A DNA stretch of 64,000 bases from the NCBI GenBank assembly GCA_026874595.1, contig CM049309.1:25793033-25857032 (forward strand), in the 5' to 3' direction. Under the pieces are notes generated by a model. The model was not told where the DNA came from. It saw nothing but the letters and a program-made list of their open reading frames with translations, and did no database searches. The stretch is from Sipunculus nudus (taxonomy: Eukaryota; Annelida; Sipuncula; Golfingiida; Sipunculidae). Positions 1 to 10,873 of the stretch are shown here, piece by piece. Numbering within the stretch: position 1 is the stretch's first letter; each line of letters starts with the position of its first letter. A program made the position numbers and the translations under genes.

Positions 1-955
1 TACAGGTTTTATAAATTAGTAATAAAAAATCTGAAAGAAATATAAGTTAAACTAGAAAACTGACAGGTCAGTAAGGGCCCCGCAAAAGATGCAGTCATTA
101 TAAATTGAAGTACTGTGAATTTGGTGTACTTTGGTAGCATGGGCTGAAAGAGTGACATTAGAAAATAAAAGAACCTGTAAAAGAACAGCTGACATGTATA
201 AACTGGAAGAAAAGATAGGATAAAGTGAAAATGTTCAAAGCTATCAAAATAATGATATAAAAGAACTGCATGCATTTTTAGTTTCTGTATTTTTGTATTA
301 CCTGTGCCAATTATTCTTGGTTGAAGTCTTGGCTGGGCTGTGTCAAATATTTTTCCAGTATTTGTATGTTGAATTGGCCTTATTATATGTGAGGCTTGAG
401 TCTGTACATGAATCTTGTAGTATTAGAGAGAGTCAGCTGTTGGTTAGTAGTGATAAAATGGTCATTCTCTTGAACTGAGATTCAGCTGTTCTTGGGCTTG
501 TGTCTACAGATGCGCTGTGATGTGTAGAATGGCTACATATGAATATCAATGTAAATTTGTTGATGGTCACTATAATAGGTCCAAATTCCTTGAGATGTTG
601 GAAGTGGAGAAAGATTTGTCCAAACATGGTCTAAATGAGAGCCACCGTGGTGCAATGGGCCAGTGTATCCTTTTCTGGGGAATCTTCAAATTGTCTGTAC
701 AAAATATGCTGTGAAAATGTAATGCCGCTGTACACGAGTGACTCGATAAAGATTCATCCATTTCTGGCTTGCTGAAAGAGACACCAGCAACTGAACACCA
801 AACTGTGTATTACTCTTTTTTCCTTCTGACCCAAATATCAATAAGCTTCTCTGTCCTCTTGCTTGTCTGCTATCTTCAGTCTATCAATAGCCGCTAATAG
901 CAGCTATATAGTATATATATGAATATAGTCAGCTAAGCTAAAAAACTACTGGTGT
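1..955. other. Intron-like or intergenic sequence, no gene recognised
   Basis: No convincing exon, transposase or tandem repeat is visible. The short open frames on both strands have no recognisable motif. At 927-945 the string AGTCAGCTAAGCTAAAAA resembles the 3' end of the family A elements seen elsewhere (AGTCAGCTGAGCTAAAA), so the right edge may be the end of an old, diverged A copy. Confidence 0.4.
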
Positions 956-958
956 CCG

Positions 959-1150
959 GTGCCAGTAGCGACACCTACCGCTCCTGAAGCAAGGAATAAT
1001 CTCACATTCCTTGCCCAGGCTGTATCCGACCTACTGCCAGAAAAATTATTGTCAGAAATCTGTAATATCCTGGCAGCAGGTCACAAACAAGCCTTCAATT
1101 TCACCATAAATCCCAGAACACTAGGAAATGACCTTGTACAAACAACACAA
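959..1150 (+). other. Short protein-like open frame, origin unknown
   Basis: About 60 codons read without a stop and have helix-like composition (…LAQAVSDLLPEKLLSEI…, then …KQAFNFTINPRTLGNDLV…). The frame has no ATG at its beginning and runs straight into the family B element that starts at 1156. It could be the end of a degraded retroelement protein or an exon of an unrelated gene. I do not recognise the family. Confidence 0.15.
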
Positions 1151-1155
1151 TTAAC

Positions 1156-4100
1156 AAGGCCTACAGGCCTTATGCGAACCTGTGCATTGGGAAATAAATT
1201 AGGTATAATGCATCAATACTGGCCCATTACTTTTCATGTGTATGAACAATGCAAGTACTAAACATTTTGAATAAGAAACAATTACACAAACATCACTGCT
1301 GAAATTCTGGCATGGGTGCACACAACACAAAAATGATTGTAGTTGGCACCACCAGTCTTGTATACAACAAAGCTATCAGAGATATATACATATGCCCAAT
1401 TTCAGACTGATATATCAAACCCCTCCTGAGAAATAAGCAGGGACACACATTGTGCAAAAATTATTGTTGGTGGCACCACAAGTCTTGTATATATCAAAGC
1501 CATTCGATATGGATTAACTATGCCCAATTTCAGGCTGATTATATCAAATTCCTCTGTAGAAATAAGGAGGCACATACACTGTGCAAAAGTCATTGTAGGT
1601 GGCGACACCTGTCTTGTGAACGAGAAAGCCATCAAAGACACATAGACAGGCCAAAATATCAGGCCACTACATCAAACTTACCTTGAGTCTGATGCATGGG
1701 GCTGACCAGGCTTAGGTGAGAAAGGCAGTTGCCCCAAGTGAACTGTGACAAATTGCTAGCTCAGGCTACTGCACTGAGTGAACTCATAACCTGGACCTGG
1801 CTAGACTGAGTGAACTTTGACCTGTACCTGGCTGCACTGAGTGAACTCTTGCATAATCTGACACAGTGGGCAGTCTGCCAATGCTATAAATAGAATGCAG
1901 CTACTGCATTGAGTGAACTCCTGACCTATACCTGGCTGCACTGAGTGAACTCTTGACCGGTTACCTAATCTGATACAGTTGGCAGTCTGCTAAAGCTATA
2001 AATAGATCCAGACTGACCTTTGGCCTGTTGCCAAATCTGAAATAGTAGCCACATCATTGCATAAGCTAACAGATTGGCTCCACATGCAGCCCTGAGGGGC
2101 ATGACACCCATGAGGTGATCACATGATACTCATGAGATGATCACATGCTACCCATGAGGTGATCACATGCTGCCCATGAGGTGTTCACATGACAACCATG
2201 CGTTGATCACATGCCTTGTGCTTGGCTGCACTGATTGAACTCTTGACCTATATCTGGCTGCACTGAATGAACTCTTGATCTGTTGCAAAATCTAAAAACA
2301 GTCGGCAGTTTTTCAACCTATTTAATGATACAGACACAATCTTTGCCTTTTGGTTAATCTGTTTACACATACTGAAAGACTTTGGCTAAAATGCTTTTTT
2401 TTCAAGCTGACATATTCTTAAACTTTTTACCAAAAATATCTATAATAATAAAAGATGCAGTCCTTTCATTGTTAAAGGTCCAATAATTCTGCCAAAAATC
2501 ATTCAAGTTAACTTGAACAAAGGCCACCTAAACAATTTTGTAGAAGAACACTGCTGCAGTCCTCAGTTTGAAATAAACATAATAATGGCCATAAGACCAA
2601 CTTAAGCTTTTCACCACTCAACCAAAAAATCAACAAACTCAATCTATTCTTATATGATTGAAAGAACCATGTCCTAGATTAATTTATTTGAATAATTGAA
2701 CGATTCAACTTGACAGTTTCATCATAAACATTTTAAGCTGAAAAAGGCTAAAGTTATGACTTTTTGCCCCTAAAAAACAGGTCAATGTAGGTGGCACCAC
2801 AAAATCTGCAACTTCAAATATGAGTCATGTGACCAACATTTGCACAATTCTTGGTAATGCTAGGGTTCTGTCATTTCTGAGATTACTATGTCAGTATGCT
2901 TACTTGGCCAAATGACTAAGTTCAAATTTGTGTAAATCCGCTAATATTCATCAAATGCAAACCATTTGAACAAACTTGAGAAAGCTTGCCTCTGGGATCA
3001 TTTCTGTAAAATATTGAACAATTTGGCTGGACTGTTTACAAGAAGAAGACTTTTAAAGGTTTTTCAGCCTTTTCCCTTTAAAATTCAAGTTAATGCAGAT
3101 AACAAAAAAATAAGCTGAATTCCACAACATATAATTATTGCATAAAATCTGGGGATGGTAGCTCCTGCTATTCCTGAGAAATTATGGGTTAATATACAGA
3201 TGACCAATGACCCCAGTACAAAAAAAGGTGAATGCAAGTGGCGCCACCAATACCTGAATTTCATATATGACTCATGTGACCAACACTGGTATAAAATTTG
3301 GTGATGATAGCTCAGGCTGTTTCTGAGATTGTCATTTTAGTATGCCTTTTTGGACAGATGACTTAGTTCAACTTCCTGTAACTCGGCCAAAATTCACCCA
3401 AATTTAACCATTTGAAAAAACTTGAGAGAGATGCTATAAGAGATTATTTCTGTGAAATATTGAACAATTTGGCTTGACCGTTTCAGAATAGAAGATTTTA
3501 AACAGTTTTTTAGCCTTTTCTCTATAAAATCTAAGAAAATGCAGATTTTTTCAGATGGCTAATGTTTTGCATTTAATTTCATGATGCTAGCTCCAGTCGT
3601 TGTAAAATATTAAACAAATTAGCCTCAGTTGTGTCAGTCAAAAATGTTTTGCAGGTTTATAACTCATATAGGAAAATACAGAAAAATGGCTAAGTTAAGC
3701 TTCCCATAACTTGGCCAAAAATCACTGAACCAAAACCATTTAAACAAGAATGAATTATCAACATCTAAGGATAATTAATGTGTGAGATTTAAGAATTCTG
3801 CCCGGTGGTTTTTGAGAAGAAGATCTTTGTAGCCACTGAGCTAAACTGGGCTGTCATGGCATATGACTAAATTAAGCTTCCCATAACTCAGCCAAAAGTC
3901 ACTGAACTGAGATCATTTGAACAAAATTCAGAAGTCAGTACCCTAAGATCATTTCTGTGAGATATTAAACAATTTGGCCATATGGTTTCAGAGAAGAAGT
4001 TTTTTGTAGCCCTCAGTATGATAAGGGCACTGATGATACAAAAAAGGCTGATGTAGGTGGCACCACCAATATCTCAATTTCAGATGTGACTCATATGACA

Positions 4101-4310
4101 AACATTCACATATAATTTGGTGATGATAGCTCCAGCCGTTTCTGAGATTGTAATTTAAGTATGCTTCTTTGGACAGATGACTAAGTTTAACTTCTTGTAA
4201 CTCAACCAAAAATTACTGAACTTAAACCATTCAAACAAACTTGAGAGAGATTGTTCCAGGGATCATTTCTGTAAAATATTTGACAATTTGGCTGAACAGT
4301 TTCAGAGAGT
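1156..4310 (+). mobile_element. Family B element, 3'-truncated copy (B1)
   Basis: The copy begins with the B 5' palindrome AAGGCCTACAGGCCTT, followed by ATGCGAACCTGTGCA. The body aligns by eye with 13650-21284 and 51277-53692. Shared blocks include the CTGCACTGAGTGAACTCTTG repeats near 1760-2280, the TGATCACATG cluster near 2110-2210, and the series of AACTCGGCCAAAAATCAC / ACCATTTGAACAAACTTGAG units from 2930 on. It lacks the usual 3' end CACAGGTTCGCTAAAA; similarity stops near 4310. No transposase frame is present, so it is non-autonomous. The region 3631-3650 preserves the undisturbed site that is split by an A element in copy B3. Confidence 0.7.
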
Positions 4311-5144
4311 AATAATTTACTGTATGATAAAACTCCAATATTCTTTAACAATTTAGTAATGGAGCATGGAATCACTGGATTTAGCTTTGGCTACACCAAA
4401 CAGAGAGGATGACAAATAGACAACATGGTACAAGAAATAACAACCAGCATCATGAAGCATTAAACGTTGTTTCTGAAACTGAGGCTAAAAACAAAAACTG
4501 GTGGAACTTTACAGACAAAATCAAAAACTTAATAGCTCCGAAAAGACAAATCAGATGCTATCAACAAAAAACACATACCCCCGAAGCAAACAATCTATTC
4601 AACAGAGCTAATAAATTAGTCAAAAACACCATAAATGAACAAAAGATCTCCCAGTGGAAAGAATACATAAAAGGTTTTTTTCTGATATACCTATTCAAGG
4701 TCTCACAGTTATGGCTTGAGCCTATCAATGAAGAGACATTGACAGTTGAATGGACAAAGGGTCATCTGAGCTATAGCAATGGGTTGGAAGGAATTTACGC
4801 CAATTAAAAGAACAGAATTTGCATACCTTTCTGACTGAATGTAAATTTCCAGTCCTAAGCATTGGAAGTGCGGCTTTTCCTCCACAGATGGCAGGACTGG
4901 GCTGGCCTACCATAGTCAAATTGCCTGCTGTCCAGCCATGAAAAACCTCAAGGGGTCGCTTTGGGTTGCCTGTCATGTTCTCCATAAAAAGAAACAAATC
5001 TGAAATGCATAACCAAGAAAGATATTTGTGGTACTGTCATTAGAAATATAAATAATACTCTAGTATCACTGACTGTTCAAACATTAAATATGTAACCTGT
5101 AGCCCAAGTATGGGCCAACATATTCAGACCTTGTTACATTAAAC
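4311..5144. other. Unique spacer with a possible retroelement ORF remnant
   Basis: An open frame on the plus strand (4409-4807, 132 codons) encodes a basic, helix-rich stretch (…NNLFNRANKLVKNTI…). This resembles the linker between endonuclease and reverse transcriptase in some LINEs, but no catalytic motif is present, so the assignment is weak. The rest of the spacer shows nothing else I recognise. Confidence 0.25.
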
Positions 5145-5575
5145 AAGGCCTACAGGCCTTGTGCAAATCTGTGCAATGGGAAAAACATCAGGTATAATCC
5201 TTCCCTGATAACATAATTGACAATTACTTGATTACTTGTTTATGTGTAACATATCCATGCACAGAGCAAGTAACCAAGTGTTAGCATCAATTACACCATT
5301 ATCACTCCTGAGATACTTGCATGAGTGTACACCAGTAAAAAATTGTTGTAGGTGGTGCCACCATTTTTGTGGACAAGAAAGCCATCACAGATGTATACAT
5401 GGACATACACAATTTCAGGCAGATATGTCAAACCACCAATGAGTTATTGGCACAGATGCATGTTATGCAAAAGCAACTGCAGGTGGTGCCACTAGTCTTA
5501 TATATGCCAAATACATTCTGAGATGTATGGACATGCACAATTTATGTATGGACATGCACAATTTAAGGTTTATGT
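5145..5575 (+). mobile_element. Family B element, 5' fragment (B2)
   Basis: It starts with AAGGCCTACAGGCCTTGTGC and then resembles the 5' portion of the other B copies, including GTGGTGCCACCATTTTTGTGGA near 5350. Similarity ends near 5575, where a different repeat begins. The block around 5391-5430 (GGACATACACAATTTCAGGCAG) is the uninterrupted counterpart of the site carrying the pogo element at 10874-13262. Confidence 0.6.
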
Positions 5576-5654
5576 AACATCTGGGACTGCGGAAGCATAT
5601 GGTTCGCTTTCTTTCTGAAGGTGTCCTCTGTTTCTAAGGAGGATGCATAAAAAT

Positions 5655-7667
5655 TGGAATCTAGAGACCCAGGGGTCTAATGTTCACTCTGTGAATTACT
5701 GTGCACGATGGTGGGTGATTAAGAAAGAAAAAAAGTGAATGTGAAATACTATTATTTCCTTTCCAAGTGGACACTGTCCTATTGCACAACTTTACAGAGT
5801 GAACAAACTAAAAATGTAAGAGAAGAGGACGGATAGGAAAAAGATTAATCAGAAGACAAAATTTGAAGTTCTGTAAAGGCACCATCTTGAAACAAATTTG
5901 ACTGAATTTATACTTATTTTATTTCTCTTCCTTCAATGAACTGTTTTCTTTTATATTTAGCCAAAAATATTAATACTTAATGATATATCTTTGAAAGGCA
6001 GAAAAGACTATAACAGCCTCCCGAGAGTAAGTCAACACAGGTGACGCCACCCGCAGATCAAAATCAAATAGCAGTCACATGCTCAATATTCCTGTGAGAG
6101 TTTGTGTTGAAGGCTGTAGAAGTTTTTAACGTATTTGGTAACAGCCATTGCATCATGATTGCAAACAAAACAAATTGTCATATTTTGTGACTGACAAAAT
6201 TTGATCTTCCATAAAGACGCCATCTTGAAAATAATTTGACTGAATTTATACTCATTTTATCCCTCTTCCTTTTAAGCAATTATCAGAGTGGTATGGCTGA
6301 AGTGAGGGATGGATTGAGTGGTATGTAGAAACAGAATGAGTAGACAGGGCAAAATATGAATAACCTTCAAGAAATTGCAAGAGATTGAAGATGGAAATTA
6401 GCAGAAGTATGATTAAACATGAACTATGAAACTATGATCATCAGTAGGCAAAATTTTCAGTAAAATAGTATACAGTAGGAAGCCAGATGAAAACACCTGA
6501 GTTGCACCATCAATCTTTAAATATGACATGTACAATTTCAGGCCCATATGTCACACCACTCCTGAATAAAGTCCACTTAAACTCTGAGAAAAGAGCATCA
6601 ATTTATTCAATGAAACATGGAGGCAGGCTGCGCCACCTGTTAGACCAATACACATTCAGACCAATACATTGAACCACTCCTGGGATATGAGCAAATTTCA
6701 CCCAAAGCAAATGTACAGATGGACGCCATGTGAAAATGATTGCAGATGGTGCCACCAGTCTTGTTAACTAGATGGAGGTGCCGAGGATCTATGGACATGC
6801 ACAATTTCAACCCAATACACTGAACAACAAAACGAACAGATGACAAATACAATGATGGATGCTGCGCAAATGATTTGCAGGTGGTGCCACCAGTCTCCAT
6901 TATGAGATGGAGAGATCCAAGATATATGCACATGCAAATTTTCAGCTCAATACATTGAACCACTTCAGAGATATGGGCTGTTATTAAAGAGACACCAAGA
7001 TTCTTACTGCACAGCCAAGACTGCTGGTGGCGCCACCCGTCACTGTAATGCACAACTACATATTTGAGGGAACAACTGTGCCAGGTTTCCGAAAGATCAG
7101 TCCAAGGGTCTCACAGGAGATCTGTGTTGGTGGATTATAACAAATATTAATACTTAAAAAGCAGAAAAGACCATTACAGCCTGCAGAAAGTAGCTCAACA
7201 CAGGTAGCTTTTACAGGTATGATTAATATTCCCATGAAATTTGATACTGAAGGCTGCAGCAGTAAAATATTTGGTTACAGACAATACACCCTGTGTGGAA
7301 ACACATCAAGTTGTCAAATTTTGCAATCAACACAATTAAGTTCTGTAAAGATGCCATCTTGAAAATGACTTGACTGAATTTATACTCTCCAGATTATTCT
7401 CCTTCCTCTGAGTAACTGTTGAATATGATATGAAGGCCAAAATATTAATACTTTATGACTTATCTTAGAAGAAGTGAAAAAGACCATTTGGCCCGCAGAA
7501 AGAAGGTCAACATAGGTGCTTATTTTTGCATGTTCATCCCATGATCAGTAATTCTGCAAAGTTTCATGAAGGCAGCTGCTTTGGCTGTTGAGATATTTGG
7601 TAACAGACGGGGGAAGGTGGACAGTGGATGGTGGACACTGTGCCATGGCATAAGTTCACAGAGTTAA
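5655..7667 (+). mobile_element. Family F short-ended repeat element
   Basis: A 5' palindrome AGACCCAGGGGTCT (about 5663-5677) is followed by ACTCTGTGAATTACTGTGC. The right end GCATAAGTTCACAGAGTTAACTAAAAA (trimmed here in meaning: 3' end near 7640-7667) contains the inverted counterpart TTCACAGAGTT. The interior has two or three diverged copies of a block beginning TATTAATACTT...GCAGAAAAGACC (5970, 7150, 7450) and a second series of about 150-bp units with GGTGGYGCCACC boxes at 6735, 6880 and 7026. No protein-coding potential is seen. Confidence 0.5.
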
Positions 7668-7669
7668 CT

Positions 7670-8031
7670 AAAAATACAGGTGGCCCAACCAGTCTGCATG
7701 AACTGATGAAACACTCCATGATCAATATGCATGCAAATAATCATTGTGATCAATGCATTAGTTATTAGTTATTCAGATACTGCAGCTTTTGTATCAATTT
7801 TTAATTATTCTTGGAGTACTTACAAGCCCCATAGCTCAGAGGATATGGGTAACAGAGACCTAATTTCAGGTTTACAAGGAAACTTTTCATGGATCTCTCA
7901 GGATGTACAGTTACAAATTTCTCTGTCTAACATTTTACGATTTGTGACCTGTTAACAGCCTGACAACTGGACAGCCAACAGACAAAGACTGTTGCTATAG
8001 CTCAGATGACTAACAGTCAGCTGAGCTAAAA
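7670..8031 (+). mobile_element. Family A element, single-unit 3' end (A1)
   Basis: One copy of the roughly 335-bp A core (…GGTGGCCCAACCAGTCTGCA… TAGCTCAGAGGATATGGGTAACAGAGACC…) leads to the A 3' hairpin at 7999-8027. The hairpin has stems AGCTCAG/CTGAGCT and TGACT/AGTCA around a 3-nt loop, followed by AAAAA. The element's 5' end is missing. Confidence 0.65.
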
Positions 8032-8072
8032 ATCAGTCCTGACTTACTCTCATGTATGTACAATATACAACA

Positions 8073-10704
8073 AGGGACCTATGGGTCACGGTGCTCAGCT
8101 ATTATATATGATAAAAAAATATTATTTAGAAATGAGGCACATGCTGGTTTTGTGTGGTAATAAATATAAGCTGTATTATGAGTTGTTGTTGTTTAGCTTA
8201 TGTATGATTTTGATAGTACCTTTGAAGACAGGGAAGAGGATTGATTTCATTTATTTTATTAACAAATGGAGTACTACTGTCACACAGATTTTGACTTGGC
8301 CATATAACTTATAAGCAGAACATATAATATAAGAGTTTAACTATTTATTAAAAAAATTACAAATATTGTCCCAAATATAATTTTTATTAAAAATAATAAG
8401 AGAATCATATGATTTTTTAAAATGAAATATAACTGATATGATTATTAAAATAATATTAAAGAATATATTCATGAATGCATTCATGAAAACATTTTGAAAG
8501 TATTTGCACGAGTATTCATATACTTTCATTTTTACCTGAATTCCCATTCTTTATGCAAGAAATTTTATAATGGAGTACATAATCATATTCATATTTAAAT
8601 ACAATTACAAAGTATTCGCACCATGACTGGTATTTATTCAGTTTTCACCAAACATTGATGTTGAGAATCCAGAATATACAAAATTCACACATTTAAATAA
8701 TGATCATAAGTACCTGGTTTTATGGCTTTTATTTATATTAAAAAATAACTGTAAAAAATTCATTTTGGACTAATTTCACATCAATGTACACACTAGAAAC
8801 AGTAGGAATCTAGATTAATTTTATCAACTGCATCTTTGTCTATCATTAATTTCCTTCATATAATCCTTAATGATTAGTATTGAATAATATGATTTACTTC
8901 TTTATCATTAAAAATGAACTAAAAAATGCCATAGGTGACTGCATGGTGTTATTTGGAATATGTGACATTCTACCCATCGATACAAGATTCTTATATCATC
9001 AGTAACTGCAAGTTAATTTCCTGTTATTATAAACTAACAAATTCCTTTTCTATTTTTCTTTAATTTGTTATTAAAAACCAATAAAAATTTATTAATTTAT
9101 TGTTTATTGTTATGTTGTTGGTTAAAACTACTAGATGAGTTGGGTTGAACACCTGGATCAACTGTGGCTGGCCATAAGCTGCCTGGATTCTCCCCTCAAG
9201 CGTGCATAATTTGATGAAAGGTCAACAAGGTCAACATACAGGTGACTCAAGAGGGGCTTGAGAGAGCCAAAGTCTGACAGGGTCTCATAAAAAAACATTA
9301 ATAAAAGCTACAATATTTGGCAAATTTCTTTCAGCTTTCTAAACTAAAAAGCTGAAATCCTTATGTGTGCATGATATGAAAATTATATCAACAGTGCTCA
9401 CAGGAAACAAACGTGCCATGGTCACAGTTGGCCAAAATTTAAGGTACTAATTTTATATTTATACTAATAACTTATAAAATTTGAAAAATTCAGAACTAAT
9501 TTTGGGTATTCAATTGAATTTTGATTAAATAATGTTACATCCCTGACAAATAAGATCTCTAGCTTCAGCAATGCCCTTGTTAAGGGAGTAAATATATTTC
9601 TTGATTTTTTACAAAGTGCATTATGTTTGGGCCCATAACTTAAAAAAAATACACAATACTGACATCATTTCTGGCATGTGCATAGTGAATGTATAGAAAA
9701 ATATGTATATTATATATGATCAAAGTCAGATCAGTGGTTTTGATATTAGGCAGTCTTAAAGTGTAACATTGGGTTTTTAATGGAAAAATGAAGTTTTTCA
9801 TTGATATCTCGAAGGAATTAAGTCCTAGTGACCAAATTCTTGGCATGGTAGGGGATTTTTGAGATATCTAACTGTATGCCAAATTTAAGGAACTTAGAGC
9901 TGAAGCTCGGGAGCTGAGCTCTAGCAAACTGCATAACACTAGCAATATGTGACATGGTGCTTGAAAACTTGAATAAAATCTACAGTTTTTGATCAACTGG
10001 TTTCAAATTTTTGGTGTTAACAGTTGAAATGCTAACAAAAACATGCTGTGAAAATTAAATCCATAGCAGTTACAGCAAAAAAACGTGCCATGGTCAAAGT
10101 TGGGCAAAATTTAAGGTACCAATTTTTTATTTTTGCTAATATTTTTAAAAATTTAAAAGATTTTGATCTAATTTTGGGTATACAATTTAATTTTGATTAA
10201 TAAAAGTAATATTACTGGAAAAAAAGTGCTTAGCTTTAACAAGTTTTGTGTTAAGTGATAAAATTTCTTTCCTGATTATTTACAAAATGCATTATGTTTG
10301 GGCCCATAACTTTTTTAAATTAAATAATACAGACCTAATTTCTGGCATGTACATAGGAATTATATAGAGGATTATTTATAGGAAATGTGAGGAAAAACAG
10401 ATGAGTGGTTTTGATATTAGGCAGTCCTAAAGTGTGAAAATAGGTTTTTAATAAAAAATTGAGGTTTTTCCTTAATTTCTCAAAGGAATGAAGTCGCAAA
10501 GACCCAGTTTTCGGCTTGGTAGGAGATCTTGGGGACATCTAACATTATGCTGAATTTTGGATTCCTAAGTCTTACGGTTTCAAAACGTGCCACATCTACG
10601 GACAGACGGACGGACAGACGGACGGACGGACGGACAGACGGGCAGACGATGGACAATGGACCACGACTATAGCTCAGATGACTTATAGTCAGCTGAGCTA
10701 AAAA
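8073..10704 (+). mobile_element. Family A element with AT-rich interior (A2)
   Basis: The 5' end GGGACCTATGGGTCACGGTGCTCAGCT is followed by about 1.2 kb of AT-rich, non-coding sequence and two diverged 640-bp direct repeats. Next comes a run of GGACGGACAGAC units near 10600-10650, then the 3' hairpin at 10671-10699 and AAAA. Similar ends and interior recur at 21900-22576, which supports treating the whole stretch as one element. No open frame is convincing. Confidence 0.6.
9330..10560 (+). repeat. Two diverged direct repeats of about 640 bp
   Basis: Blocks at about 9330-9900 and 9960-10560 share CGTGCCATGGTCA, AATTTAAGGTAC, TAATTTTGGGTAT, GTTTGGGCCCATAACTT and GATATTAGGCAGTC in the same order. 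A third copy lies at 21930-22490 in element A4. Confidence 0.65.
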
Positions 10705-10705
10705 T

Positions 10706-10871
10706 TATTAAAGGTGGCGTCAATGGTTTTGTGTATAAGAAAGCTGTAAAGATGTACAGAAATGTCAGGCAGATATATCAAATTCCTGGCATGGATGTAC
10801 ACTACATAAAAGTGATTGTAGGTGGTGCCACCACTCCTGTTTATGAGAAAGACATCACAGATGTATGGACA
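10706..10871 (+). repeat. Left flank of repeat unit split by the pogo element
   Basis: Contains GGTGGCGTCAATGGTTTTGTGTA and GGTGGTGCCACCACTCCTGT boxes and ends …GATGTATGGACATA. The unit resumes after the transposon at 13265 with AACAATTTTAGGCAGAAACG, matching the continuous version near 5391-5430. Confidence 0.55.
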
Positions 10872-10873
10872 TA